Counted from the first letter of the stretch, positions 27,607-37,757 are shown. The stretch: DNA of 64,000 nt from Ectopseudomonas toyotomiensis (GCF_900115695.1 NZ_FOXK01000002.1:186001-250000); one strand, 5' to 3'. A program made the numbers and translations. The notes: generated from the letters alone by a model not told the origin.

Positions 27607-28842
27607 TCAGGCCAGTACGGTGCGGGCACGGCCCTGTTGCTTGGCCCGGTACAGGCGAATGTCGGCCTCATGCAGCAGGCTTTCCAGGTCCTCGGGGTCA
27701 CCCTGATAGAGGCCTGCGCTGAACGACAGCGCGGGCGCTCCGACGGCGTAATGCAGGCCGGCGCACTGCCGGCGCAGTTTATCCAGTGCCTGAGCCACAT
27801 GATCTGCGCCATGCAGGGTCAGCAGGGCAAATTCCTCACCGCCCAGGCGTCCCAGCAGCATGTCGGGGAAGGCATTGCTCATCGCCCGGGCGAACACCAC
27901 CAGGGCGCTGTCGCCGCTGGCATGGCCGAAGCCGTCGTTGATCTGCTTGAAGTGGTCGAGATCGAGCATCGCCACGCTGACCTCGCGACTTTCCCGTTGC
28001 GCCTTCTGCAGTATCTGCATGCCTTGTTCGTAGAACGCGCGGCGGTTGTTCAGGCCGGTCAGGGCATCGAACTGCGCGGCCTTCTTCAGTGCGCGCAACA
28101 GGTCGCGTCGCTCCAGGGTCGACATTACCCGGCAGTTCAGCTCTTCAGGGCAGAAGGGTTTGCGCAGGAAGTCGTCGGCACCGTGCTTGATGAACTGCGC
28201 ACTGAGCGAGCCCTTGGGGTCGGCGGACACGCCGATGATGATCAGGTCATTGAGGCGCAGTTTCTGACGCAGTAGCTTGACCAGCTCGAAACCGCTGACG
28301 CCGGGCATGGCATGGTCGAGCACCAGCAGGTCGATATCTGGATGCTCATTGAGCTGGCGCAGGGTCTCCTTGCCGTCGCTGGCCTCGATGATCTGGTAGT
28401 GGTGTGGCTCGAGGATGTGGCGAATGTAGTGACGCTGCGCCGCAGAGTCGTCGGCGATGAGAATCTTGATATGGCTGTTGTGGTCGAGCCGGTGCAGCAG
28501 GCGGAAGGCGTACTCATAGGAGTGCTGGCTCTCCTTGAGTACGTAGTCGACCACGCCTTTCATCAGCAATTCGTCGCGGCGCTGTTCGTTGTAGCTGCCA
28601 CTGAGCACGATGCACGGCAGGTGGTAGCGCATCACCAGATCGACGCTTTCGCCGTCCGGTGCGTCCGGCAGGTGCAGGTCGACGATGGCGGCGAAGAACA
28701 GCGCCGCAGAGGTCTCCAGCATGACTTCCGCTTCTGCCAGTGAGGCACAGAAGATCGGCTCCAGATCGGTTTCCTGACGGAACAGATGCTCGAGGATCTT
28801 CAGTACCAGTGGGCTGTCTTCAATGACCAGAATATTGCGCAT
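27607..28842 (-). CDS. Dual-receiver response regulator with GGDEF domain
   Basis: A 411-residue cytosolic protein: REC1 (about 1-120; IEDSP, phosphoacceptor in AIVDLHLPD, VLKES), REC2 (about 124-245; ADDSAAQ, phosphoacceptor in VLDHAMPG, LRKPF) and GGDEF (about 255-411; LGGEEF). The catalytic motif is GGEEF, which is active in many cyclases. The I-site position reads FPDM rather than RxxD, so product inhibition is probably absent. No histidine kinase lies next to it. It likely makes cyclic di-GMP under control of two phosphorylation inputs. Confidence 0.93.
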   Translation of the reverse strand: MRNILVIEDSPLVLKILEHLFRQETDLEPIFCASLAEAEVMLETSAALFFAAIVDLHLPDAPDGESVDLVMRYHLPCIVLSGSYNEQRRDELLMKGVVDYVLKESQHSYEYAFRLLHRLDHNSHIKILIADDSAAQRHYIRHILEPHHYQIIEASDGKETLRQLNEHPDIDLLVLDHAMPGVSGFELVKLLRQKLRLNDLIIIGVSADPKGSLSAQFIKHGADDFLRKPFCPEELNCRVMSTLERRDLLRALKKAAQFDALTGLNNRRAFYEQGMQILQKAQRESREVSVAMLDLDHFKQINDGFGHASGDSALVVFARAMSNAFPDMLLGRLGGEEFALLTLHGADHVAQALDKLRRQCAGLHYAVGAPALSFSAGLYQGDPEDLESLLHEADIRLYRAKQQGRARTVLA

Positions 28843-28883
28843 GGGTGACTCCGGCCCAGGCCGTTTGATTCTTTATATCAGCC

Positions 28884-30260
28884 TTACAATAGACGCACAC
28901 GCAGCGTTCTACCCTTGATCTTGCCCTCAGTGAGGCGCTTGAGCGCTTGGCGGGCGACGTCGCGTTCGACGGCGACATAGGCCTGGTAGTCGAACAGGGC
29001 GATCTTGCCGACCTGGCTACCGGGCAGCCCGGCGTCACCGGTCAGGGCACCAAGGATATCGCCGGGGCGTAGTTTGTCCTTGCGTCCGGCGCCAATGCAC
29101 AGGGTGTGCATCGGCGGCAGCAGCGGCTCACCCGTCGCCTTGGCTGCGGGCAGCGGGTACCAGGCCAGTTCCTTGCCTTGCAGGGTTTCGATGGCCTGGG
29201 CGCGACCGGCTTCGGCCGGGGCCACCAGGCTCAGTGCCAGGCCTTTCTCACCAGCGCGACCACTACGGCCGATGCGGTGGATATGCACCTCGGCATCACG
29301 CGACAGCTCGACGTTGATCACCATTTCCAGCCCGGCGATATCCAGGCCGCGCGCGGCCACGTCGGTGGCCACCAGCACGCTGAGGCTGCGATTGGCGAAC
29401 AGCGCGAGAATCTGATCGCGATCACGCTGTTCCAGATCGCCATGCAGCGCGGCGGCGGAAATCTTCTCGGCCTCCAGCTGTGCGGCCAGTTCGTCGCACT
29501 GTTGGCGGGTGGCACAGAAGGCCACCGTCGGTTGCTTGCGGAAATGCCGCAGCAGGGTGCTGACCGCTTCCATACGTTGGCTCGGCGCTATTTCGTAGAA
29601 GCGCTGCTCAATCTGCCCGTCGTCGTGCTGCGCCTCCACTTCGACCCGCTCCGGGCTACGCAAGAAACGTGCGGCAAGCTGCTCGATGGCGGGCGGATAG
29701 GTGGCGGAGAACAGCAGGGTCTGGCGGCGTGCCGGGGTCTGCTCGATGATGTCGGCGATGCTGTCGATAAAACCCATGTCGAGCATACGGTCGGCTTCGT
29801 CGAGTACCAGGGTATTGAGCCCATCGACTTTCAGCGTGCCTTTGCGCAGATGCTCCTGCACCCGTCCCGGCGTGCCGACGATCACGTGCGCACCATGCTC
29901 GAGCGAGCCGATCTGCGGGCCGAAGGGCACGCCGCCGCAGAGGGTAAGCACCTTGATGTTGTCGGCAGCACGGGCCAGGCGGCGGATTTCCTTGGCCACC
30001 TGATCGGCCAGTTCGCGCGTCGGGCATAGCACCATGGCCTGGCAGCCGAAGTAGCGCGGGTTGAGCGGATGCAGCAGGCCGATGCCGAAGGCTGCGGTCT
30101 TGCCGCTGCCGGTCTTGGCCTGGGCGATCAGATCGCGGCCCTTGAGAATCAGCGGCAGGCTGGCGGCCTGGATGGGCGTCATCTCGGCATAGCCGATGGC
30201 GGCGAGATTGGCCTGCATGGCGGCAGAAATGGGCAGGCTGGCGAAGGCAGTAGCGGTCAC
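28884..30260 (-). CDS. dbpA: ATP-dependent RNA helicase DbpA
   Basis: A 458-residue DEAD-box helicase if started at GTG 30260 (VTATAFASLPISAAM), matching the usual DbpA N-terminus and length; the open frame extends upstream without similarity. Motifs are AQAKTGSGKTA (I), PTRELA (Ia), LDEADRML (II, DEAD), FSATYP (III, SAT), VATDVAARGLDI (V) and HRIGRSGRAG (VI). The C-terminal DbpA RNA-binding domain (about 385-458) recognises hairpin 92 of 23S rRNA. It functions in 50S ribosome assembly. Confidence 0.95.
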   Translation of the reverse strand: MTATAFASLPISAAMQANLAAIGYAEMTPIQAASLPLILKGRDLIAQAKTGSGKTAAFGIGLLHPLNPRYFGCQAMVLCPTRELADQVAKEIRRLARAADNIKVLTLCGGVPFGPQIGSLEHGAHVIVGTPGRVQEHLRKGTLKVDGLNTLVLDEADRMLDMGFIDSIADIIEQTPARRQTLLFSATYPPAIEQLAARFLRSPERVEVEAQHDDGQIEQRFYEIAPSQRMEAVSTLLRHFRKQPTVAFCATRQQCDELAAQLEAEKISAAALHGDLEQRDRDQILALFANRSLSVLVATDVAARGLDIAGLEMVINVELSRDAEVHIHRIGRSGRAGEKGLALSLVAPAEAGRAQAIETLQGKELAWYPLPAAKATGEPLLPPMHTLCIGAGRKDKLRPGDILGALTGDAGLPGSQVGKIALFDYQAYVAVERDVARQALKRLTEGKIKGRTLRVRLL

Positions 30261-30309
30261 GGCAAGAGCTCGGGGGTGAAGAAACAGGCCGGCAGTGTAG
30301 CAGGCCCGC

Positions 30310-31731
30310 TCATTCGTCCGCTGAAACCTCGATATTGCGCCCGCTACGGCCATCTTTCGTGTCCAGTTGCAGGAAGATCGCCGCTGCCAGCATCGACAGC
30401 AGGCCAACGCACAGGTAGGTCGCCTGGAATGCCTCCAGCACATGGCCATTGTCGCCCAGCTCGCGGCTGAAACCGCTGAGCAGGGCCGCCGCCGAGGCAA
30501 CGCCAAGGCCCATCGCCAGCTGTACCACCACCGACAGGAGGCTGTTGCCGCTGCTGGCGTCGCGGTTGTCCAGGTCGATCAGCGTTACCGTGTTCATCGC
30601 GGTGAACTGCAGCGAGTTGCAGGCGCCGATCAGGCTCAGCTGGATGATCAGCTGCAAGGTCGAGGTTTGTGCGTCGACCAGGGCCAGGCTGGCGATCAGG
30701 GCGCCGAGCAGCAGGGTGTTGCTGGTGAGGATGTTGCGGTAGCCGAGGCGCTCGATCAGCGGCCTGGCCAGCGGCTTGGCTGCCATGGCCGCCAGCGCCA
30801 GCGGAATCAGGCTCATGCCGGCCTGGGCCGGCGAATAGCCCATCGCCAGTTGCAGCAGCAGCGGCGTGAGGAAAGGTAGCGCGCCGCTGCCGAGGCGGGC
30901 GAACAGGTTGCCGATGATGCCCACGGCGAAACTGCGGGTGTGGAACAGCCTGGGTGCGAACAATGGCTGCTCGATGCGCCCGGCGCGCAGCCAGTAGGCG
31001 GCCAGGCAGGCCATGCCGCCGAGCAACAGCAGCACCACGCGCATGGTCGGCAGGTGCAGTTCGCCGAGCCCTTCCAGGGCCACGGTGATCAGCAGCATGG
31101 CGGCGCCGAACAGCAGAAAGCCGCCGGTATCGAAGCGGCTGCGCTCAGGGCCGCGCAGGTCGGGCATATGGCGCAATGCCGCCCAGCAGCCGAGTAGCCC
31201 CACCGGCAGGTTGATCAGGAAGATCCAGTGCCAGCTGGCCACTTCCACCAACCAGCCACCGAGGCTCGGGCCGATCAGCGGGCCAAGCAGGCCAGGCAGG
31301 GTGATGAAGCTCATGATCCGTACCAGCTCAGAACGCGGATAGGCGCGCAGTACCACCAGGCGCCCGACCGGCATCATCAGCGCGCCGCCCAGGCCCTGGA
31401 TGACCCGTGCGCCGATCAGCATGCTCAGCGACTCCGACAGCGCGCAGAGTAGCGAGCCAAGGCTGAACAGGGCGATGGCGCCGAAGAAGATGCGCCGCGT
31501 GCCGAAGCGGTCGGCGACCCAGCCCGAGGCCGGGATCAGCAGGGCCACGGTAAGCATGTAGGCGATCACCACCGACTGCATGCGCAATGGATTTTCGCCG
31601 AGGTCGGCGGCCATGGCCGGTAATGCGGTGTTGAGGATGGTGCCATCGAGCGTCTGCATGAAGAAGGCGATGGCGACTATCCAGGGCAGCAGGCGGGCGG
31701 TTCTGGGGTCGAGCAGGGTGGGATTGGTCAT
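30310..31731 (-). CDS. MFS drug exporter, DHA2 (EmrB/QacA) family
   Basis: A 473-residue protein with about 14 transmembrane helices. The start is the ATG at 31731 (MTNPTLLDPRTARLLPW). The helix-1 motif is QTLDGTILNTALPAMA, the loop 2-3 motif is GWVADRFGTRRIF, and the motif C region is ITLPGLLGPLIGPSLGGWL, all typical of DHA2 proton antiporters of the MdtD type. Without a membrane-fusion partner it would export across the inner membrane only. It lies 49 nt upstream of dbpA on the same strand. Substrate unknown. Confidence 0.92.
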   Translation of the reverse strand: MTNPTLLDPRTARLLPWIVAIAFFMQTLDGTILNTALPAMAADLGENPLRMQSVVIAYMLTVALLIPASGWVADRFGTRRIFFGAIALFSLGSLLCALSESLSMLIGARVIQGLGGALMMPVGRLVVLRAYPRSELVRIMSFITLPGLLGPLIGPSLGGWLVEVASWHWIFLINLPVGLLGCWAALRHMPDLRGPERSRFDTGGFLLFGAAMLLITVALEGLGELHLPTMRVVLLLLGGMACLAAYWLRAGRIEQPLFAPRLFHTRSFAVGIIGNLFARLGSGALPFLTPLLLQLAMGYSPAQAGMSLIPLALAAMAAKPLARPLIERLGYRNILTSNTLLLGALIASLALVDAQTSTLQLIIQLSLIGACNSLQFTAMNTVTLIDLDNRDASSGNSLLSVVVQLAMGLGVASAAALLSGFSRELGDNGHVLEAFQATYLCVGLLSMLAAAIFLQLDTKDGRSGRNIEVSADE

Positions 31732-31875
31732 GCTGTTCTCATGGTTTGTGCACCCCACTCTAGGCCGCCGACCGAGCCCGGGCAACTGCGGGTTGCCAAC
31801 GTGCAAGCAGGTGTCCGAGGTGGTGCTACGCTGGGGTTACTGGCACATCGCCCCGCAAGGGCTAAGGACGGCGTC

Positions 31876-32895
31876 ATGCGCTGGTTGACTCTGTGGCTTT
31901 CGCTGGCTTGCCAGTCGCTGCTGGCGGCCGAGTGGTTCCCTTATCCGGTACGTGCCGATGGCCGCATGCTGGATTACCGGCCTTTGCCGGTGGCCAGCCA
32001 GCCCTGGCGTATCTGCGCACTGCTGCCTCATGGCAAGGATCGCTACTGGTGGGGCGTGGCCTGGGGGCTGGATCAGGAAGCCAGACGCCTTGGCGTGCGC
32101 CTGGGTATCTACGAAGCCGGTGGCTACGAGTATGCCGAGGTGCAAGTGGAGCAGTTCGAGCATTGTGTAGCCGAGGGCGCCGATGCTTTCGTCGTCGCCA
32201 GTATCAACACCTATGACCTGTGCAGCGCAGCAGAAGTGCAGATCAAGGCCGGTCGGCCGGTAATCGATTTGGTCAATCGCCTGGAATGCCCAGGGCTCAG
32301 CGCGCATTCGCGGGTCGACTTCGCCGACATGACGCGTGCCACGCTCAAGTATCTGGTACGTGTCAGTGAAGGGCGGCCGATTCAGGTCGGCTGGCTACCC
32401 GGCCCTGCCGATGCTGGCTGGGTGCAGGATGCCGAACGCGGCCTGCGTGATGCCTTGCCTGGAACCAGGGTGACCCTGGCCCATGGTGGTTATGCCCCAG
32501 TGGATCGCAGTAGGCAGGCGCAGCTGACGCGGGAGCTGCTCAAGCAGCATCCACGTCTCGATTACCTGATCGCCAATGCCGAAGGCGCGGCCTTCGCCGC
32601 GCAGTTGGTGCGCAATATCGGTTCCGAAGCGCAGGTGTTGTCGTTCTATGCCACCGAGCGGGTGCTGGAGCAGATTCGCGAGGGTCAGGTACTGGCTGCA
32701 CCCACCGATTCACCGGTTATTCAGGCGCGCATCGCCCTCGATCTGGCCGTTCGTGGCCTGCAGGGCGAAAAGCTGCCGCAGCTGGTGAGCCCGCAGATCG
32801 AAATGCTCGACGCCGACTCACTGGATCGTTTCGACCTCGGCCGGCTGATGCCGCCCGAGGGCCACTGGATGATCCGCCAGGAATTACCCGACTAA
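31876..32895 (+). CDS. torT: TorT-like periplasmic sugar-binding-fold protein (orphan)
   Basis: A 339-residue protein with a signal peptide ([22 protein letters not shown]). The type I periplasmic fold has [33 protein letters not shown] lobe 1 and a TorT-like C-terminus ([32 protein letters not shown]). TorT binds trimethylamine N-oxide and signals through the TorS kinase. No torS, torR or torCAD is in the window. The start is the ATG at 31876 after AAGGA. Its 3' end overlaps betA on the opposite strand by 12 nt. A role sensing a quaternary or tertiary amine is attractive from context, but only an inference. Confidence 0.8.
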   Translation: MRWLTLWLSLACQSLLAAEWFPYPVRADGRMLDYRPLPVASQPWRICALLPHGKDRYWWGVAWGLDQEARRLGVRLGIYEAGGYEYAEVQVEQFEHCVAEGADAFVVASINTYDLCSAAEVQIKAGRPVIDLVNRLECPGLSAHSRVDFADMTRATLKYLVRVSEGRPIQVGWLPGPADAGWVQDAERGLRDALPGTRVTLAHGGYAPVDRSRQAQLTRELLKQHPRLDYLIANAEGAAFAAQLVRNIGSEAQVLSFYATERVLEQIREGQVLAAPTDSPVIQARIALDLAVRGLQGEKLPQLVSPQIEMLDADSLDRFDLGRLMPPEGHWMIRQELPD

Positions 32896-34590
32896 CCTGT
32901 CTTGCTGGCTACGCAGCGGCGTACCACGCACCGGGCGTTCGCCCGCGACGAAGTAGGGCGCGTTGCTGCGCGGCAATGGCTGGCGCCCGCGAATCCGATC
33001 CGCGATCTTCTCGGCGATCATGATGGTGGTGGCGTTGAGGTTGCCGGTGATGATCTCCGGCATGATCGACGCATCCACCACCCGCAAACCCTGCAGGCCG
33101 TGCACGCGGCCCTGACCATCGACCACCGCCATGTCGTCCTCGCCCATCTTGCACGAGCAGGAGGGGTGGAAAGCCGTTTCCGCATGCTCGCGAATGAAGG
33201 CATCCAGCTCGGCGTCGCTCTGCACATGCGCGCCAGGGCTGATTTCACGCCCACGGTACGGATCGAGCGCAGGCTGCGCCATGATCTCGCGGGTCAGGCG
33301 GATGCCGTCACGAAATTCCTGCCAGTCCTGATCGGCGCTCATGTAGTTGAAGAGGATGCTCGGGTGCTGGCGCGGGTCCTTCGACTTGAGCTGGATGCGC
33401 CCGCGGCTGGGCGAGCGCATCGAGCCGACGTGAGCCTGGAAACCGTGCTCGTTGACCGCGTTGCTGCCGTTGTAGTTGATCGCCACCGGCAGGAAATGGA
33501 ACTGGATATTGGGCCAGGCGAACTCCGGGCGCGTGCGGATGAAACCGCCGGCCTCGAACTGGTTGCTGGCGCCGATACCGTTGCCGGCGAACAGCCATTG
33601 CGCGCCGATGCCGGGCTGGTTGAGCAGCTTGAGCGCGGGGTACAGGGACACTGGTTCGGTGCAGGCGTATTGCAGGTACATCTCCAGGTGATCCTGCAGG
33701 TTCTGGCCGACGCCGGGCAGTTCGTGCACCAGTGCAATGTCCAGCTCGCGCAGCAGCGCGGCGGGGCCGACGCCGGAGCGCTGCAGAATTTGCGGTGAGG
33801 CGATAGCGCCAGCGCACAGCAGCACTTCGCGGCGAGCACGGGCTTCGGTGGCGTCGTTGGCGTTGCCGATCAGGTAGCTGACGCCGCTGGCGCGCTTGCC
33901 GTCGAAGAGGATGCGGTCGGTGGTGGCGTGGGTGACGATGGTCAGGTTGGCGCGCGCCCGTGCCTGGTCCAGATAGCCACGCGCGGTGCTGGCGCGGCGG
34001 CCTTCCGGGGTCACGGTGCGGTCCATCGGGCCGAAGCCTTCCTGCTGATAGCCGTTGAGGTCATCGGTACGTGGATAGCCGGCCTGCACGCCGGCCTCGA
34101 CCATGGCGTGGAACAACGGGTTGTTGCCGGCCTTGGGCGTGGTCACGCTCACCGGGCCGTCGCCGCCGTGGTAATCGTTGGGGCCTATGTCGCGGCTTTC
34201 CGCCTTGCGGAAGTAAGGCAGGCAGTCCAGATAGGTCCAGTCTTCCAGGCCCTTGGCCTTGGCCCAGTTATCGAAGTCCAGGGCGTTGCCGCGGATGTAG
34301 CACATGCCATTGATCAGGGATGAGCCGCCCAGGCCCTTGCCGCGTCCGCATTCCATGCGGCGGTTGTTCATGTACGGCTCGGGGTCGGTCTCGTAGGCCC
34401 AGTTGTAGCGCCGGCCCTGCAGCGGGAAGGCCAGGGCAGCGGGCATCTGGGTGCGGAAATCGAGGCGGTAGTCGGGGCCGCCGGCTTCCAGCAGCAGCAC
34501 GCTGACGTCAGCGTCTTCGGTCAGCCGGGTGGCCAGGACGTTACCGGCCGAACCGGCACCGATGATGATGTAGTCGAATTCCTGGGTCAT
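32884..34590 (-). CDS. betA: Choline dehydrogenase
   Basis: A 568-residue GMC flavoenzyme that oxidises choline to betaine aldehyde (and can go on to glycine betaine) at the membrane. FAD-binding motif [19 protein letters not shown] signature [20 protein letters not shown]; catalytic His in [14 protein letters not shown]-terminal [18 protein letters not shown]. The start is the ATG at 34590 ([11 protein letters not shown]). It is downstream of betB with a 162-nt gap holding two repeat elements, in the order betI-betB-betA transcribed leftwards. Confidence 0.97.
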   Translation of the reverse strand: MTQEFDYIIIGAGSAGNVLATRLTEDADVSVLLLEAGGPDYRLDFRTQMPAALAFPLQGRRYNWAYETDPEPYMNNRRMECGRGKGLGGSSLINGMCYIRGNALDFDNWAKAKGLEDWTYLDCLPYFRKAESRDIGPNDYHGGDGPVSVTTPKAGNNPLFHAMVEAGVQAGYPRTDDLNGYQQEGFGPMDRTVTPEGRRASTARGYLDQARARANLTIVTHATTDRILFDGKRASGVSYLIGNANDATEARARREVLLCAGAIASPQILQRSGVGPAALLRELDIALVHELPGVGQNLQDHLEMYLQYACTEPVSLYPALKLLNQPGIGAQWLFAGNGIGASNQFEAGGFIRTRPEFAWPNIQFHFLPVAINYNGSNAVNEHGFQAHVGSMRSPSRGRIQLKSKDPRQHPSILFNYMSADQDWQEFRDGIRLTREIMAQPALDPYRGREISPGAHVQSDAELDAFIREHAETAFHPSCSCKMGEDDMAVVDGQGRVHGLQGLRVVDASIMPEIITGNLNATTIMIAEKIADRIRGRQPLPRSNAPYFVAGERPVRGTPLRSQQDRLVG

Positions 34591-34638
34591 GGCTCCTCCT
34601 GCTGCCCGGCTGTGATCCGGGAAAACGCGGTGACTGTT

Positions 34639-34660
34639 CCCGGATTGCACCCGGGCTACG
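34639..34660. repeat. REP-like repeat, CCCGGAT...CCGGGCTAC family (single copy)
   Basis: One arm of the repeat that appears as inverted pairs at 46864-46920, 54239-54298 and 57484-57542. It lies in the betB-betA gap. Confidence 0.7.
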
Positions 34661-34675
34661 GGGGGCGACTTCTTT

Positions 34676-34740
34676 GTAGGAGCGGATTCATCCGCGATGT
34701 CTTTCGTGGCTGAAACGGTGCGCCGCCCGGCCGCTCCTAT
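34676..34740. repeat. REP-like element, GTAGGAGCGG family
   Basis: GTAGGAGCGGATTCATCCGCGA near 34676 (itself a stem) and a degenerate inverse ending CCGCTCCTA near 34740 resemble the perfect copy at 53002-53077. Confidence 0.65.
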
Positions 34741-34752
34741 GCTGTGGTGGGT

Positions 34753-36225
34753 TCAGAACACCGAGGTGTAATCGCCCATTTCCAGCTGCACCGACTTGAT
34801 GCGGGTGTAGTGGCCGAGGGTGACCAGGCCGTTCTCGCGACCGACACCGGACTGCTTGTAGCCGCCCACCGGCATCTCGGCCGGCGATTCGCCCCAGGTG
34901 TTGATCCAGCAAATTCCGGCTTCCAGCTTGTGGATCACCCGGTGCGCGCGGTTCAGATCGCGGGTCACCACGCCGGCGGCCAGGCCGTAGTCGGTGTCGT
35001 TGGCGCGGCGGATCACTTCCTCTTCGCTGTCGTAGATGAGGATGCTCATCACCGGGCCGAAGATTTCCTCGCGCACTATGGTCATGTCGTCCCGACAGTC
35101 GGTGAACACGGTGGGGGCGACGTAGGCGCCCTTGGCGTAGTCGCCGTCGGTCACGCGCGCGCCGCCGATCAGCAGGCGCGCGCCCTCGCTGCGGCCCTTC
35201 TCGATGTAGCCGAGCACGCTGTCCATGTGCGCGTAGCTCACCAGCGGGCCGAAGTTGGTGGCGTCATCCAGCGGATCGCCGAGGCGGATGCGTTTGACCC
35301 GCTCCAGTACCTTGGCCTCGAAGCGCGCCTGCAGCATGCGTGGCACGAACACGCGGGTGCCGTTTGTGCACACCTGGCCGGAGCTGTAGAAGTTGGCCAT
35401 CACCGCGATGTCGGCGGCGCGGTCCAGGTCGGCGTCCTCGAAGACGATCAGCGGCGACTTGCCGCCCAGTTCCATGGTCACTTCCTTGAGGCTGGAGCTG
35501 GAGGCGCTGGCCATCACCTTCTTGCCGGTGACGGTGCCGCCAGTGAAGGAAATCTTCTCGATGCCAGGGTGCTCGGTCAGCCACTGGCCGACTTCGCGAC
35601 CGCTGCCGGTGAGTACGTTGAACACGCCAGCCGGCAGGCCTGCTTCGGTGTAGATCTCGGCGAGTTTCAGCGCGGTCAGCGAGGTGACTTCGCTGGGCTT
35701 GAAGATCATCGCGTTGCCGGCGGCCAGCGCTGGGGCGGATTTCCACAGGGCGATCTGGATCGGGTAGTTCCAGGCGCCGATGCCGGCGACCACGCCCAGC
35801 GGTTCGCGACGGGTATAGACGAAGGAGGTCTCGCGCAGCGGGATCTGCTCGCCCTCGATGGCCGGGATCAGGCCGGCGTAGTACTCCAGCACATCGGCGC
35901 CGGTGACGATGTCGACGTAGCGGGTTTCGCTCAGGGGTTTGCCAGTGTCGAGGGTTTCCAGCTCGGCCAGCTCATCGTTGCGCTCACGGAGGATGTCCAC
36001 GGCCTTGCGCAGGATGCGCGAGCGCTGCATGGCGGTCATCGCCGCCCACACCTTCTGCCCTTCGGCTGCGCTGGCCACAGCCCGGTCGACGTCGGCCTGG
36101 CTGGCGCGTTGCACCTTGGCCAGCACCTCGCCGGTGGCCGGGTTGATGCTGTCGAAGGTTTCTCCACTGCTGGCGGCGACGTACTGGCCACCGATGTAGA
36201 GCTGCTGTTCGGCGAAACGGGGCAT
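34753..36225 (-). CDS. betB: Betaine aldehyde dehydrogenase
   Basis: A 490-residue NAD(P)-dependent aldehyde dehydrogenase producing glycine betaine. N-terminus [35 protein letters not shown]; catalytic Glu in [11 protein letters not shown]; catalytic Cys in [48 protein letters not shown] coenzyme segment near residue 150. It is the first gene after betI in the leftward order. A BetI-like site lies about 50 nt upstream of its ATG. Confidence 0.98.
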   Translation of the reverse strand: MPRFAEQQLYIGGQYVAASSGETFDSINPATGEVLAKVQRASQADVDRAVASAAEGQKVWAAMTAMQRSRILRKAVDILRERNDELAELETLDTGKPLSETRYVDIVTGADVLEYYAGLIPAIEGEQIPLRETSFVYTRREPLGVVAGIGAWNYPIQIALWKSAPALAAGNAMIFKPSEVTSLTALKLAEIYTEAGLPAGVFNVLTGSGREVGQWLTEHPGIEKISFTGGTVTGKKVMASASSSSLKEVTMELGGKSPLIVFEDADLDRAADIAVMANFYSSGQVCTNGTRVFVPRMLQARFEAKVLERVKRIRLGDPLDDATNFGPLVSYAHMDSVLGYIEKGRSEGARLLIGGARVTDGDYAKGAYVAPTVFTDCRDDMTIVREEIFGPVMSILIYDSEEEVIRRANDTDYGLAAGVVTRDLNRAHRVIHKLEAGICWINTWGESPAEMPVGGYKQSGVGRENGLVTLGHYTRIKSVQLEMGDYTSVF

Positions 36226-36275
36226 GGGCTGTCCTCTGCACTTGGCAATCTGCTTGGAGAACAGCCTATTTTATT

Positions 36276-36291
36276 TAAATTGAACGATCAA
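36276..36291. promoter_or_regulatory. BetI-like operator upstream of betB
   Basis: TTGAACGATCAA (36280-36291) with the preceding 4 nt matches 13 of 16 positions of the palindrome upstream of betI (37056-37071, read on the other strand). It lies 51 nt upstream of the betB start. Confidence 0.65.
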
Positions 36292-36346
36292 TCAATAAAA
36301 ACGACAAGGCGCAGCCAAACGCGACATGCCCGCAAGGTGCACGGTC

Positions 36347-36423
36347 GTAGGGTGCGCTGCGCGCACCGAGCGATCTAAATGATCAGAGAAAGAGGATGTA
36401 CGCGGTGCGACAGCGCACCCTAC
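36347..36423. repeat. REP-like inverted pair, GTAGGGTGCGC family, betI-betB gap
   Basis: Left copy GTAGGGTGCGC-TGC-GCGCACC (36348-36367) and an inverted copy ending GCGCACCCTAC (36404-36423). The inverted copy supplies the betI stop codon (TAG, 36420-36422 on the minus strand). Confidence 0.75.
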
Positions 36424-37010
36424 GAAGCCTTGGCCAACTGCAGGTCGAGGTAGTCGTAGGCGATGCGGCGTGCCTGTTCGGTGTCGAAGGCTTCGCCGGA
36501 CAGTGCGCCGCGCAGCCACAGGCCGTCGATCAGCGAGGCCAGACCGCGGGCGGCGAAGCGTGCCTGGTCTTGCGGCAGCGCGCGATGGAACTGGCCGCAC
36601 AGGTTGGAGTAGAGACGGTGATCGTTGACCCTCTGCAAACGGCGCAGGGCCGGCTGGTGCATGCTGCTGGCCCAGAACGCCAGCCAGGTCTTCATCGCCG
36701 GGCCGCTGACCTGGCTATCGTCGAAGTTGCCGTCGATCATCGCCTTCAGATGAGCACGCGGGCTGTCCTCGCGCAGTGCGCGACGGCGTGCGCCCACCGC
36801 ATCGCTGAGCGCCTGCATCAGGTGGCGCATGGTGGCTTCGAGCAGGCCGTTCTTGTCGTTGAAGTAGTGGCTGATGATGCCATTGGAGACCCCGGCCAGG
36901 CGGGCGATATAGGCGATGCTGGCGTCGGCCATGCCGACCTGGTCGACGGCTTCCAGGGTGGCGGCAATCAACTGCGAACGACGAATGGGCTGCATGCCGA
37001 CCTTGGGCAT
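36420..37010 (-). CDS. betI: Transcriptional repressor BetI
   Basis: A 196-residue TetR-family choline-responsive repressor. The start is the ATG at 37010 giving [26 protein letters not shown], the standard BetI N-terminus; an ATG 15 nt upstream is possible. The HTH is [38 protein letters not shown] (about 27-60). A perfect palindrome precedes the gene (37056-37071). The last codons GCT TCG TAG run into a GTAGGGTGCGC repeat that provides the stop. No betT transporter gene is adjacent, unlike in many Pseudomonas. Confidence 0.96.
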   Translation of the reverse strand: MPKVGMQPIRRSQLIAATLEAVDQVGMADASIAYIARLAGVSNGIISHYFNDKNGLLEATMRHLMQALSDAVGARRRALREDSPRAHLKAMIDGNFDDSQVSGPAMKTWLAFWASSMHQPALRRLQRVNDHRLYSNLCGQFHRALPQDQARFAARGLASLIDGLWLRGALSGEAFDTEQARRIAYDYLDLQLAKAS

Positions 37011-37055
37011 GGGGATCTCCAGCAAGGGGAAGTTGGGCCGGAGTCTAGGCGGATT

Positions 37056-37071
37056 TTGATCGTTCGATCAA
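37056..37071. promoter_or_regulatory. BetI operator upstream of betI
   Basis: TTGATCG-TT-CGATCAA is a perfect 7-bp-arm palindrome 46 nt upstream of the betI start. Related sites precede betB (36276-36291) and gbdR (44364-44379). BetI is known to bind the bet promoter; the identity of this site is inferred from position and recurrence. Confidence 0.75.
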
Positions 37072-37154
37072 TTACATGAGGCGACGAGAGGTCGTGTGGC
37101 GCAAGGTGGAACCTAGAGTGCGCTGTGCATGTTGGCTCATGGTTCCTATCTTGA

Positions 37155-37625
37155 TCAGTAGAGCCACCATGGAACAGGCGTTCCTGGAGGCTGGCCGCAC
37201 ATCCCGATGGAGCAGAGTCGATTGAGGCCGGCTTCTGTCGGCAGAATACTTGCCTGGGCTTTCGAGTCGAAGGTGATGCGGAACCTCGCTGCTGCCGTAC
37301 TCAATATTGACGCCTGCAACTGATCCTTTCCGCAATCACCGGCATCTACGGATAGGGTGTAGTCGCCCAGGGGCAGTTTGAATATGGCTGACTCTTCAGG
37401 GTTGAGCCGCACGCTCAACTGGCCGTCAATGTAGATTGCGGCATCACAGCTACTCCCGCTAAATCCTTTATCCCGGTTGATCACTAGGTACTGAAAGGGT
37501 TCGGATGGTATTTCCTGATAGCTTAACAATCGCTCGGTAGACACCGGTATCGCGCGATTGGCTGGAACTGACTGGGTTGCGCATCCGGCAAGCAGCGAAA
37601 TGATGATTAGAGGCAGCAGGCGCAT
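37155..37625 (-). CDS. Hypothetical lipoprotein
   Basis: A 156-residue protein starting MRLLPLIIISLLAGCATQS with a clear lipobox (LLAGC). The mature part is mostly beta-like (YLVINRDKGFSGSSCDAAIYIDGQLSVRLNPEE, KLPLGDYTLSVDAG), resembling small DUF2846-type lipoproteins, but no family is assigned firmly. An open frame of 20 more codons upstream lacks signal-peptide logic. It sits alone between betI and the ABC transporter cluster and looks lower in G+C than its neighbours, so it may be a local insertion. Confidence 0.75.
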   Translation of the reverse strand: MRLLPLIIISLLAGCATQSVPANRAIPVSTERLLSYQEIPSEPFQYLVINRDKGFSGSSCDAAIYIDGQLSVRLNPEESAIFKLPLGDYTLSVDAGDCGKDQLQASILSTAAARFRITFDSKAQASILPTEAGLNRLCSIGMCGQPPGTPVPWWLY

Positions 37626-37724
37626 GCATATCGTCCTTGAACTTGAGTTGGGCTCCAGCTTATCGAGGCGATCTGCAGAAAGCACTCAGGATTTTCAGAA
37701 GGACAAAGTCGGCTCGGTAGCTGA

Positions 37725-37757
37725 ACGACAAAGCGGGCCGAAAGCCCGCTTTGTCGT
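37725..37757 (-). terminator. Terminator after the ABC transporter/binding protein cluster
   Basis: ACGACAAAGCGGGC (37725-37738) and its perfect 14-bp inverse (37744-37757) flank a 5-nt loop, 17 nt past the stop of the binding-protein gene. The stem contains A/T runs on its outer side, so it could act in either direction. Confidence 0.8.

Noticed and set aside
34744..36378. 544-codon plus-strand open frame over betB
   Set aside because: Antisense of betaine aldehyde dehydrogenase; no family match.
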